Positions 1 to 8,398 of a stretch of DNA of 64,000 nucleotides are shown here, piece after piece. The stretch's first letter is position 1; each line of letters opens with the position of its first letter. Made by a program: the position numbers and the translations under genes. The DNA is from Streptococcus suis (GTDB taxonomy: Bacteria > Bacillota > Bacilli > Lactobacillales > Streptococcaceae). The notes under the pieces were generated by a model. That model did no database searches, was not told the DNA's origin, and saw only the letters and a program-made list of their open reading frames with translations. The DNA is taken from contig NZ_JAMWEL010000001.1 in the NCBI RefSeq assembly GCF_024509555.1, positions 62,001 through 126,000 of the forward strand, read 5' to 3'.

Positions 1-2
1 AC

Positions 3-1235
3 AAGGGTCAGGATGACATTATTTGGCATAAGGCAAATAGGATTTCAGCTGGATTATATAAAGCAAGTATTGATTTAGGAAAACACAATTATTATATAGG
101 TACCTACCATATTCATGTTTATGGAAAAAACAAGACTTCTGATAAACTAGTTGGTTTAGGTGCAACATCACATATCGTACCTGAAATACAAACAAATGCA
201 AGCATCCACATTGATAATGTCAACAATTATAATGGTACGTTTGATATTGTTGTATCAAATATCAAATCAACTGCCAAACCTCAATCAATTGAAATCCCAG
301 TTTGGTCTGAGAAAAATGGTCAGGATGATATTAAATGGTATCAAGCTCAGGCGCAAGCTAATGGGACATATAAGGTAAAAGTTTTCGCAAGCGACCATAA
401 ATATTCAGATGGTTTATATCATGCACACTTGTACTTCAAGAATAGTCAAGGAAATCTTGAAATAGTCACAGCTACGACTACCAGCTTGGCCTTAGAAGCC
501 CAATCTGAAAAACAGTTTACCGTTTCTAATAGAACCTTTACTATTTATGGTAAGTATAATCCTACTTATAGTGTTTTACAGAGCCTGGCAAATACTATTA
601 TTAATTTTGAAAATCAAGGTTATAGTATTGGATTTAAACTCATGGATGCAGATAGCAACAAGGGGATAGCCTACAACCAGCAGGCGAAATTCTATTCTGC
701 TTCAACCATAAAAGGACCATTTGTTGCTAGCCTGGCAGCTAACAATAGTACAGCAGTGCAACAGGTCAAGAGTACAATGTTAGATGTATTAAGAACTTCA
801 AGTAACGATGGATATAAGTATTTACGTGATACCTACGGACCAAATGCCATCTATAACTGGGCAAAAGAATCAGGAGTTGATCCGAATGTTGTAACACCAT
901 TGTATCCTTATCTTGCTGCACAAGAACTCTTTGCTCTTTGGCAGAGAAACTATAAGTTCTTTGTTAGCAATAACTTTGGTAAACAAGTAGGTACGTGGTT
1001 TGAGAATCCGAACCTTTCTCCTATCAAGGCAACCCTAGGAACTACCTATAAAACACAATCAAAAGCAGGTTGGATTGGATATCCTGGCTACCGTTCAGCA
1101 AGTGATGCGGGAATCGTTTATACTCCGCAAGGAAATTATATTTTATCTGTGATGACAAACGCAGATGGAAGACTGGGGTTAGTAAATCCAACTGTACAAG
1201 CATTGAATAGTGTATATCATGATATAAAAAAGTAA
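3..1235 (+). CDS. Surface protein C-terminus: GBS Bsp-like repeats plus serine beta-lactamase-like domain (5' partial)
   Basis: The reading frame is open from base 3, so this is the 3' part of a longer gene cut by the window edge. The upstream residues form the end of one GBS Bsp-like repeat (GQDDIIW, then GTYHIHVYG). A second complete repeat follows (GTFDIVVSNI, VPVWSE-type IPVWSEKNGQDDIKWY, GLYHAHLYF). From about base 560 a class A beta-lactamase-like fold follows, with an SxxK motif STIK at 702-713, an SSND segment near 798-809 in place of SDN, and SKAG near 1059-1070 in place of KTG. Such serine hydrolase domains occur on streptococcal surface proteins; the substrate is unknown. No LPXTG sorting signal is present at this end. 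An intrinsic terminator follows. Confidence 0.8.
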   Translation, partial: KGQDDIIWHKANRISAGLYKASIDLGKHNYYIGTYHIHVYGKNKTSDKLVGLGATSHIVPEIQTNASIHIDNVNNYNGTFDIVVSNIKSTAKPQSIEIPVWSEKNGQDDIKWYQAQAQANGTYKVKVFASDHKYSDGLYHAHLYFKNSQGNLEIVTATTTSLALEAQSEKQFTVSNRTFTIYGKYNPTYSVLQSLANTIINFENQGYSIGFKLMDADSNKGIAYNQQAKFYSASTIKGPFVASLAANNSTAVQQVKSTMLDVLRTSSNDGYKYLRDTYGPNAIYNWAKESGVDPNVVTPLYPYLAAQELFALWQRNYKFFVSNNFGKQVGTWFENPNLSPIKATLGTTYKTQSKAGWIGYPGYRSASDAGIVYTPQGNYILSVMTNADGRLGLVNPTVQALNSVYHDIKK

Positions 1236-1245
1236 AATACTGATA

Positions 1246-1273
1246 AAGGTGAGCTGATTAGCTCGCCTTTTTT
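1246..1273 (+). terminator. Intrinsic terminator after the surface protein gene
   Basis: AGGTGAGC (1247-1254) pairs with GCTCGCCT (1261-1268) around a 6-nt loop, with one G-T wobble, followed by a run of T to 1273. It isolates the surface-protein gene from the dehydrogenase gene downstream. Confidence 0.85.
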
Positions 1274-1343
1274 GGAGAAATAAATTTAAAACCTCAACTC
1301 AAAAGTGTCTTAAAAAATCAAAAATTTCAATAACGGAGAAAAT

Positions 1344-1372
1344 TTGCAACTATTTAACACATTGGTTATAAT
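1344..1372 (+). promoter_or_regulatory. Sigma-A promoter of the HTH-dehydrogenase gene
   Basis: TTGCAA (1344-1349) and TATAAT (1367-1372) are separated by exactly 17 bp, and the start codon at 1398 is preceded by AGGAGG. Because the gene product begins with a DNA-binding domain, this promoter is a candidate autoregulation site (inference). Confidence 0.75.
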
Positions 1373-1397
1373 GTAGTTAAGATAAACAGGAGGAACT

Positions 1398-2885
1398 ATG
1401 AACAAATATTCATACAGTCATATTGTAAATGTGTTAAAAAACAGTCGTATTAAAAAACGTTTGACACAAATGGAATTAGCACAACTTACAGGAATAAATA
1501 GAACGGTAATAAGTCGGTTTGAAAAAGGTAGGTATGAACCTAGTCTTTCTCAATTGTTAAAATTAATCGAAGTATTAGATATTGAAATTGAGTCTTTATT
1601 TATTGAAACAGAAAAAGTATCTCAAAGCGTTTTTGAAGAGAATATGAATATTACAGTCGTGGGAACAGGCTATGTAGGCTTATCTGTAGCAACATTACTT
1701 GCAGGAAAACATAATGTTATTGCTCTGGATGTAGACGAAGAAAAAGTGAACATGATAAATAATAGAATATCCCCAATTAAGGATGACTATATTGAGGTGT
1801 TTTTCAATGAGAAAAAATTGAATTTAAAAGCAACCTTGGATCCAAAAGAGGCATACCTTAATGCTGATTATATTGTAGTAGCAACTCCGACAAACTATGA
1901 TGATAGAAAAAATCATTTTGATACTTCTATCGTGGAACAAGTGATAGAGGAAGCTATCAGTATTAATCCTAATGCAATCATTGTGATAAAATCAACCATA
2001 CCTGTTGGATTTACAACAAAGATCCGTGAGCGTTTTAGAACAAATCGCATTATTTTTAGCCCAGAATTTTTACGGGAATCAAAAGCACTATATGATAATC
2101 TATATCCGTCTAGGATAATTGTTTCGATTGAGAAAGATGATCCAGAAGAAATCGTAGAAGGTTCGAAAAGATTTGCATCGGCCTTAAAAAATGCAGCTTT
2201 AAAGGATGAAGTAGACGTTTTATTCATTGGTGCGACAGAAGCAGAAGCTGTAAAACTATTTTCAAATACTTATCTAGCACTTAGGGTTTCATATTTTAAT
2301 GAATTAGATACATACGCAGAGTTGCGAGGTTTAGATTCAAAATCTATAATAAAAGGAGTCGGATTGGACCCACGAATAGGGGAGCATTATAATAATCCGT
2401 CATTTGGCTATGGTGGATATTGCTTACCTAAAGATACTAGGCAATTGCTAGCTAATTATAGCAATGTTCCTCAGAATATGATAACAGCTATTGTGGAATC
2501 AAATCGAACCCGGAAAGATTTTATAGCCGATCAGATACTAAAAAAAGCAAATTATTATGCCTATTCTGAACAAGTACAGTATTCTATCGAAGATGAAAAA
2601 GAAATGGTCATTGGTATTTTTAGACTAACAATGAAAACAAATTCAGATAATTTTAGACAAAGTTCTATTCAAGGTGTAATGAAACGTATAAAAGCAAAAG
2701 GGGCAAAAGTAGTCATATATGAGCCGAATCTTGCAGATGGTTCTACTTTTTTTGGTTCTCTCGTAGTTAATAATTTGAAAAAATTTAAAAATATGAGTCA
2801 TGCAATTGTAGCTAATCGCTATGACTCTAGTCTAGATGATGTGCAGGATAAAGTTTACACGCGGGATATTTTTAGACGTGATTAA
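1398..2885 (+). CDS. XRE-type HTH domain fused to UDP-glucose/UDP-sugar dehydrogenase
   Basis: The 495-residue protein starts with an XRE helix-turn-helix (about residues 14-68; [20 protein letters not shown]). A complete nucleotide-sugar dehydrogenase begins at Met83 with the NAD motif GTGYVG (89-94). It continues to the catalytic-Cys motif [11 protein letters not shown], with Cys342. The family oxidises UDP-glucose (or UDP-ManNAc/GlcNAc) to the uronic acid with two NAD+. The strong AGGAGG lies before the ATG at 1398, while the internal Met83 at 1644 has only a poor site, so the fusion looks real. It has its own promoter and sits upstream of the rhamnan operon with a terminator between. Substrate identity is not certain; UDP-glucose is the most likely. 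Confidence 0.82.
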   Translation: MNKYSYSHIVNVLKNSRIKKRLTQMELAQLTGINRTVISRFEKGRYEPSLSQLLKLIEVLDIEIESLFIETEKVSQSVFEENMNITVVGTGYVGLSVATLLAGKHNVIALDVDEEKVNMINNRISPIKDDYIEVFFNEKKLNLKATLDPKEAYLNADYIVVATPTNYDDRKNHFDTSIVEQVIEEAISINPNAIIVIKSTIPVGFTTKIRERFRTNRIIFSPEFLRESKALYDNLYPSRIIVSIEKDDPEEIVEGSKRFASALKNAALKDEVDVLFIGATEAEAVKLFSNTYLALRVSYFNELDTYAELRGLDSKSIIKGVGLDPRIGEHYNNPSFGYGGYCLPKDTRQLLANYSNVPQNMITAIVESNRTRKDFIADQILKKANYYAYSEQVQYSIEDEKEMVIGIFRLTMKTNSDNFRQSSIQGVMKRIKAKGAKVVIYEPNLADGSTFFGSLVVNNLKKFKNMSHAIVANRYDSSLDDVQDKVYTRDIFRRD

Positions 2886-2904
2886 AAGAAAACTATCAGA
2901 GTCA

Positions 2905-2926
2905 AGCGAGGGAATCCTCGCTTTTT
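2905..2926 (+). terminator. Intrinsic terminator after the HTH-dehydrogenase gene
   Basis: AGCGAGG (2905-2911) and CCTCGCT (2916-2922) form a perfect 7-bp stem with a GAAT loop, followed by five T. It separates the dehydrogenase gene from the rhamnan operon. Confidence 0.88.
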
Positions 2927-2948
2927 CAATGATAATCTATCTAAATTA

Positions 2949-2957
2949 TGGTATAAT
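2949..2957 (+). promoter_or_regulatory. Extended -10 promoter of the rhamnan operon
   Basis: TGGTATAAT at 2949-2957 is an extended -10 element about 31 bases before the rgpA start. No good -35 is visible. It is the only clear promoter seen ahead of the long polysaccharide operon. Confidence 0.6.
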
Positions 2958-2988
2958 TATCTGATTACTATTTTTTAGAGATATTGTT

Positions 2989-4137
2989 ATGAAACACATT
3001 TTTATCATCGGTAGCCGTGGTTTACCTGCCCAGTACGGAGGTTTTGAAACCTTTGTCGAGCAACTGGTTTCCAATCAAGTAAGCCCCAATATCCGCTACC
3101 ATGTGGCCTGTCTATCGGACAGCAGTCACCACCAACATACAGAATATAAGGGAGCCGATTGTTTTACAATCAATCCCCCAAAACTCGGTCCAGCCCGTGT
3201 CATCGCCTATGACATGATGGCCATTTCCTATGCACTGGAGCTAGTAAAAACTCAGAAAATGGAAGCGCCTATTTTCTATATCTTGGGAAATACCATAGGT
3301 GGCTTTATTGGTCCCTTTGCCAAGAAGATTCACTCTGTGGGCGGAATTTTATTTGTCAATCCTGATGGTTTAGAATGGAAGCGAACAAAGTGGTCCAAAC
3401 CTGTCCAGGCCTATCTAAAATATGCTGAAAAGCTCATGGCCAAACACGCAGATTTGCTGATTGCGGATAATGAAGGTATTGAAGACTACATTCAGAATGC
3501 TTATCCAGGAACAAAAACACGTTTTATTGCATACGGAACGGACTTAAGCTCAACAGATTATCAGTCTGACAGTGAGGCAGTACTAGACTTTTTTGGCCAG
3601 TGGAATCTAATCGAAAAAGACTATTATTTGATTATCGGTCGTTTTGTTCCTGAAAATAATTATCTGACAGCTATCAAGGAATTTATGGCTAGTTCAACCG
3701 AACGTGATTTGGTCATCGTTGCCAATCATGAAGGCTCTGCTTATTTCCAAAAGCTTGAAGAGGAAACAGATTTTTCACGAGATAAGCGGATTAAATTTGT
3801 CGGAACTGTCTATGATAGTAATTTGCTCAAGTATTTGCGAAACCAATGTCGTGCCTATATCCATGGGCATGAAGTAGGAGGCACCAATCCCAGCCTACTC
3901 GAAGCGCTGGCTCAGACCAATGAGAATTTAGTTCTAGGGGTTGAATTTAATCAAAAAGTAGCCTTGGATGGGGCCCGCTATTGGTCTAAGGAACAGGGTA
4001 ATCTCTCTCAATTGATTGACAGGATTGATGGACAAGCAGAAGCAGAAGACCTTGGACGGATTGCCAAAGAGCACATGAGTACTGCTTATACTTGGGAAAA
4101 GATAGTCCAAGAATACGAGGAATTATTTTTACAATGA
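2989..4137 (+). CDS. rgpA: Rhamnosyltransferase of the RgpA/GacB type (DUF1972 + GT4-like)
   Basis: The 382-residue protein opens with the DUF1972 signature IGSRGLPAQYGGFETFVEQL and ends with a GT-B donor-binding region (HGHEVGGTNPSLLEAL, about residues 292-307). In group A Streptococcus the homologue GacB adds the first rhamnose to GlcNAc-PP-undecaprenol, priming the rhamnan backbone at the cytoplasmic face. It is the first gene of the operon and overlaps the next gene by 4 bp (ATGA). The rmlD/gacA gene that often precedes it is not in this window. Assignment rests on sequence motifs and gene order. Confidence 0.88.
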   Translation: MKHIFIIGSRGLPAQYGGFETFVEQLVSNQVSPNIRYHVACLSDSSHHQHTEYKGADCFTINPPKLGPARVIAYDMMAISYALELVKTQKMEAPIFYILGNTIGGFIGPFAKKIHSVGGILFVNPDGLEWKRTKWSKPVQAYLKYAEKLMAKHADLLIADNEGIEDYIQNAYPGTKTRFIAYGTDLSSTDYQSDSEAVLDFFGQWNLIEKDYYLIIGRFVPENNYLTAIKEFMASSTERDLVIVANHEGSAYFQKLEEETDFSRDKRIKFVGTVYDSNLLKYLRNQCRAYIHGHEVGGTNPSLLEALAQTNENLVLGVEFNQKVALDGARYWSKEQGNLSQLIDRIDGQAEAEDLGRIAKEHMSTAYTWEKIVQEYEELFLQ

Positions 4138-5066
4138 AAGTAAACATATTGATGTCTACCTACAATGGTCAACAGTTCTTGGCTGAGCAAATTAGCTCTA
4201 TCCAAGAGCAGACTTTTTCAGATTGGACATTATTGATTCGAGATGATGGTTCCAGTGACCAAACGAAAGATTTGCTGCAAGATTTTGCAAGACAGGACAG
4301 TCGCATCCGCTTGATAGATCTTGAGGAACAAAACAATCTAGGAGTGATAAAAAGTTTTCATCGCCTCCTTCGTTATGAGAAGGCTGATTATTATTTTTTC
4401 AGTGATCAGGATGATGTCTGGTTGCCTGACAAGCTGGAAGTCAGTTTGCAGGAAGCCCGATTATATCAGACTGACCAGCCTCTGATGGTCTATATGGATT
4501 TGACCGTCGTCAACCAAGACTTGCAAGTCATGACAGAGAGTATGATTCGTTCCCAGTCCCACCACGCCAATACTGAGTTGGTGCAAGAATTGACCGAGAA
4601 TACGGTGACTGGTGGTGTTGCCATGATCAACCATGCCCTAGCAGAACTGTGGTCTGGAACAGAAGACATTTTGATGCACGACTGGTATTTAGCTTTGTTG
4701 GCATCGGCTTTGGGTAAACTGGTTTTTATTGACAAGCCTGGAGAACTCTATCGCCAGCATGCGGATAATGTCTTGGGAGCTAGAACCTTTTCTAAACGAT
4801 TAAAAAAATGGATTCGGCCCCATATTCTATTTAAGGTTTATTGGGACTTAATAAAAAATAGTCAAAAACAAGCCAGCTTTTTACTTGATAAGCCCTTATC
4901 ACCGACTGATAGAGAGTTAGTTCAAGCTTTTGTGATGATTATGGATAAACCTATGCTAGAACGCTTTAAAACTTTAAGAAAATATGGTTTGAGTAAGAAT
5001 AAGGCTTTCCATACACTAGTATTTTCAACACTGATTGTGACAAAATTTGCCTACATCAAGGAGTAA
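4134..5066 (+). CDS. rgpB: Rhamnosyltransferase, GT2, RgpB/GacC-like
   Basis: This 310-residue GT-A enzyme begins MKVNILMSTYNGQQFLAEQI, with LIRDDGSSDQT near residue 32 and the DXD-type metal site FFSDQDDVW near residue 90. An upstream in-frame codon at 4092 would lengthen it by 14 residues inside rgpA. The ATG at 4134, overlapping the rgpA stop as ATGA, fits translational coupling and the family start. In related loci this enzyme extends the rhamnan backbone with alpha-linked rhamnose. It lies directly before the exporter genes, as in rgp/gac operons. Confidence 0.88.
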   Translation: MKVNILMSTYNGQQFLAEQISSIQEQTFSDWTLLIRDDGSSDQTKDLLQDFARQDSRIRLIDLEEQNNLGVIKSFHRLLRYEKADYYFFSDQDDVWLPDKLEVSLQEARLYQTDQPLMVYMDLTVVNQDLQVMTESMIRSQSHHANTELVQELTENTVTGGVAMINHALAELWSGTEDILMHDWYLALLASALGKLVFIDKPGELYRQHADNVLGARTFSKRLKKWIRPHILFKVYWDLIKNSQKQASFLLDKPLSPTDRELVQAFVMIMDKPMLERFKTLRKYGLSKNKAFHTLVFSTLIVTKFAYIKE

Positions 5067-5068
5067 AT

Positions 5069-5872
5069 ATGGATTTATTTTCCACTAAAAATAGAATTCT
5101 TTTGAAAGAATTGATTAAAACTGATTTTAAACTCAGGTATCAGGGGTCAGTCATTGGCTACCTTTGGTCCATTTTAAAACCGCTTATGTTGTTTGCGATT
5201 ATGTATGTCGTCTTTATTCATTTCTTACGTTTAGGTGGAGATGTACCACACTTTCCGGTCGCACTATTACTAGGAAATGTCATCTGGTCTTTCTTCTCAG
5301 AAGCGACAAATATGGGGATGGTTTCCATTGTAAATCGTGGTGACTTGCTTCGAAAGTTAAATTTTCCTAAAGAAATTATTGTCTTGTCATCTATTTTTGG
5401 AGCAGCTATTAATTTTTCTATAAACTTAGTAGTAGTATTGATTTTTTCAATCTTTAATGGTGTACAATTTTCATGGACTATTCTGCTGGCTATTCCATTA
5501 TTTTTGGAACTCTTTCTTTTAGCGACAGGTATTGCCTTTATACTCTCGACATTTTTTGTGAAATTCCGAGATTTATCGCAGATTTGGGAAGTGTTTATGC
5601 AGGCAGGAATGTATGCGACACCGATTATCTATTCTCTATCTTTTGTGATGGCTCAAAGTGAGTTGGCAGCTAAAGTGATTATGCTCAATCCTATGGCGCA
5701 GATTATTCAAGATATGCGTTATTTTTTGATTGATAGAGCCAACTTACCTGTTTGGCAAGTTATTGAGAATAAAGCTATTGTTTTGATTCCATATGTGATT
5801 CCGATCATCGTTTTTGTGATTGGTGTCAATGTTTTTAACAAGCATTCTAAGAAATTTGCGGAGATTCTCTGA
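5069..5872 (+). CDS. rgpC: Polysaccharide ABC exporter permease (Wzm type), RgpC/GacD
   Basis: The 267-residue protein has about six hydrophobic segments typical of ABC-2 permeases. It starts with a short cytoplasmic stretch (LIKTDFKLRYQGSVIGYLWS) characteristic of Wzm/RfbA-type polysaccharide exporters. With RgpD it would flip the lipid-linked rhamnan to the outer face of the membrane. It begins 2 bases after rgpB and its stop shares one base with the rgpD start, so the two subunits are tightly coupled. Confidence 0.92.
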   Translation: MDLFSTKNRILLKELIKTDFKLRYQGSVIGYLWSILKPLMLFAIMYVVFIHFLRLGGDVPHFPVALLLGNVIWSFFSEATNMGMVSIVNRGDLLRKLNFPKEIIVLSSIFGAAINFSINLVVVLIFSIFNGVQFSWTILLAIPLFLELFLLATGIAFILSTFFVKFRDLSQIWEVFMQAGMYATPIIYSLSFVMAQSELAAKVIMLNPMAQIIQDMRYFLIDRANLPVWQVIENKAIVLIPYVIPIIVFVIGVNVFNKHSKKFAEIL

Positions 5873-7107
5873 TGACAGAAAAGAATATTGCAGTAAAAGT
5901 AGATCATGTCAGCAAGTTTTTTAAATTACCAACTGAGGCAACACAAAGCTTGCGAACAACCCTGGTCAACAGATTAAAAGGCATAAGGGGCTATAAGGAA
6001 CAACATGTCCTAAAAGACATTTCATTTGAAGTTGAAAAAGGTGATTTCTTTGGAATACTTGGGCGAAATGGCTCAGGAAAATCTACTCTTTTAAAAATAA
6101 TTTCTCAAATTTATGTACCTGAAAAAGGTTCTGTAACAGTCGATGGAAAACTGGTTTCCTTTATCGAGTTAGGTGTTGGTTTTAACCCTGAATTAACAGG
6201 TCGTGAAAATGTATATCTGAACGGTGCCTTGCTTGGTTTTTCTCAGGAAGAAATCGATGCTATGTATGATGACATCGTTGATTTTGCGGAACTCCGTGAC
6301 TTCATGCATCAAAAACTAAAAAACTACTCTAGTGGTATGCAGGTGCGTCTAGCCTTTTCAGTTGCTATCAAGGCTCAAGGGGACATCTTGGTTCTCGACG
6401 AAGTTTTGGCAGTTGGGGATGAGGCATTTCAACGGAAATGTAATGACTATTTCTTGGAACGAAAAAAAAGTGGTAAGACAACAATTCTCGTAACACATGA
6501 TATGGGAGCGGTGAAGAAGTATTGTAATAAGGCTGTGTTGATTGAGAATGGATGCGTTAAGGCTTTTGGGGACCCGGATGATGTATCTAATCAATATAGT
6601 TTAGATAATGCGACAACTACCATACAAAAAGCATCAGTCTCAAAAAATAATGTAGTAGTTCCTAAAGAACCAGAAAAGAGTTCACCTATTAAAAATTTAA
6701 AAGTTAGCTTATTGAGTTCCCCTCAGACTACGCCAATTGAGAAAATACGATTTAGAATTACATACGATGTGTTGGAAAATATTTCAACATACGTAGCATT
6801 TTCGTTAACAGAAATTGATAAACATATTTGGATCTATAATGATAATTCATTAGATAGTTTAACTCATGGAGTTGGGAAAAAAACTATTGAGTACAGCTGT
6901 AGTTTAGAAAATGTCAATAATGTCACTTTAAAATTACAAGTAGCAGTAAGAAATGCTCAACATGAAATAGTTGCATTTGCAACATCAGAGGAAACTCCTA
7001 TTATTATGGTGGCAAGAAATGATATTTCTGACGAAATGAAGTCTGAGAAAATAGCATCATCTGGACTGATTAGAAGAAATGGGAAATGGGTAACATTGGA
7101 TGAATAA
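5872..7107 (+). CDS. rgpD: Polysaccharide ABC exporter ATPase (Wzt type), RgpD/GacE
   Basis: The 411-residue protein has Walker A GRNGSGKST (64-72), signature YSSGMQ (about 152-157), Walker B ILVLDE (about 172-177) and the H-loop LVTHDM near 207. Beyond residue 250 lies a roughly 160-residue Wzt C-terminal-like extension, which in related exporters binds the polysaccharide terminus; here its specificity is unknown. It powers export of the rhamnan through RgpC. The next gene starts 8 bp inside its end. Confidence 0.92.
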   Translation: MTEKNIAVKVDHVSKFFKLPTEATQSLRTTLVNRLKGIRGYKEQHVLKDISFEVEKGDFFGILGRNGSGKSTLLKIISQIYVPEKGSVTVDGKLVSFIELGVGFNPELTGRENVYLNGALLGFSQEEIDAMYDDIVDFAELRDFMHQKLKNYSSGMQVRLAFSVAIKAQGDILVLDEVLAVGDEAFQRKCNDYFLERKKSGKTTILVTHDMGAVKKYCNKAVLIENGCVKAFGDPDDVSNQYSLDNATTTIQKASVSKNNVVVPKEPEKSSPIKNLKVSLLSSPQTTPIEKIRFRITYDVLENISTYVAFSLTEIDKHIWIYNDNSLDSLTHGVGKKTIEYSCSLENVNNVTLKLQVAVRNAQHEIVAFATSEETPIIMVARNDISDEMKSEKIASSGLIRRNGKWVTLDE

Positions 7108-8398
7108 TTTAGTTTCTGTTGTAATTACTTGTTATAACCATGAAGAATATATTAGACAGTGTATTGAAAGTGTATTCAATCAGTCATATCGGAATATAGA
7201 ACTTATCATTATTAATGATGGCTCATCAGATCGGTCTGAACAAATCATAGAAGACGCACTCAAAGTAAATCCTTTTAAAAAAACGACCTATATATACCAG
7301 AAAAATCAAGGGATATGTGCAACCAGAAACCGTTGTTTAGAGCTTATAAACGGAGATTTTGTGCTTTTTGTTGATAGTGATAATTATTTAGAAGCTAATT
7401 TTGTCGAGGAAATGTTGAAAACAGCATATCTAGAAAATGCTGATATTATCTATACAAGTTTGAAAGATATTGATTCTGGAGAAGTAATTATTCCTATTCA
7501 AAAATTTAATTTGGAAAAATATTTCATTGGAAATCATATAGATAATTGTTCATTGATTAGAGTTTCTAAAATTGAAAATCAACGGTATGATCTAAACTTA
7601 AATAGAAAGAAGTTAGTTGACTATGATTTTTTTCTAGGTTTGATATTGTACCAAAATGCGAAGCCAGCCCCGTGTGATTCCACGTTCCTTAACTACAGAA
7701 AATTGGTAGATTCGATTAGTGAACATGGGAATGTTAAAAAATATTCTGATGCATACCTATATATAATGATGAAGTATTCTGCTGTACAACCAGAATTTTC
7801 AAAAAAAGGTTTAGCTACCTATATAGATAATTTATCAACTCCACAGTGGTTACAGCAAGAATGTCTTTTGATATATCTATCTGAGGACAGTTCATTTAAA
7901 AACTTCACTGTACAATTTTTATCGCTGAATAAATCTGGTACAGAACTAATTCATATTCCAAAGACCTGTAAGAAATTTCGTTTAGATTTTTCAGAACTTC
8001 CTATCATTGTAAAATTTATTTCAGTAAAGCTAGTTGGAAAAGATACTCATTTACTGCCAGAATTTACGAATGGGATTGAACATTTATCCGGATACATATT
8101 TGGAAAAAACGATCCACAACTTCTTTATGATATTTCTTCTTATGAGGAGGACTTGCAGGTTGAAGTAAGTTATGAATTAGAAATAGAAACAATGGATATC
8201 ATTAGAAGTGTTGGCCAAAAGTTAGATGATGATGTTAAAGCACTAAAGTCTTTGAAAAACAGACAGGAACAAACTTTATTGCAGAATCGAGAGCTAGAAA
8301 ATAGACTATCTAATTTACAACATGAGTACAATAACGTAGTTACATCTCGCCGATGGATTATTGCAACGAAACTAATTAATTTTTTTAGGAGAAAATAA
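7100..8398 (+). CDS. GT2 glycosyltransferase with C-terminal coiled coil (position of GacF/RgpE)
   Basis: The 432-residue protein has an N-terminal GT-A domain: SVVITCYNHEEYIRQ, IIINDGSSD (38-44) and FVDSDN (90-95). A middle region without recognisable motifs follows, then a coiled coil (about 360-415) and a basic tail ending SRRWIIATKLINFFRRK, common on membrane-associated polysaccharide transferases. Its place between the exporter ATPase and RgpF matches GacF/RgpE, so a role in extending the rhamnan is likely. The linkage it makes cannot be told from sequence. It overlaps both neighbours by a few bases. Confidence 0.8.
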   Translation: MNNLVSVVITCYNHEEYIRQCIESVFNQSYRNIELIIINDGSSDRSEQIIEDALKVNPFKKTTYIYQKNQGICATRNRCLELINGDFVLFVDSDNYLEANFVEEMLKTAYLENADIIYTSLKDIDSGEVIIPIQKFNLEKYFIGNHIDNCSLIRVSKIENQRYDLNLNRKKLVDYDFFLGLILYQNAKPAPCDSTFLNYRKLVDSISEHGNVKKYSDAYLYIMMKYSAVQPEFSKKGLATYIDNLSTPQWLQQECLLIYLSEDSSFKNFTVQFLSLNKSGTELIHIPKTCKKFRLDFSELPIIVKFISVKLVGKDTHLLPEFTNGIEHLSGYIFGKNDPQLLYDISSYEEDLQVEVSYELEIETMDIIRSVGQKLDDDVKALKSLKNRQEQTLLQNRELENRLSNLQHEYNNVVTSRRWIIATKLINFFRRK

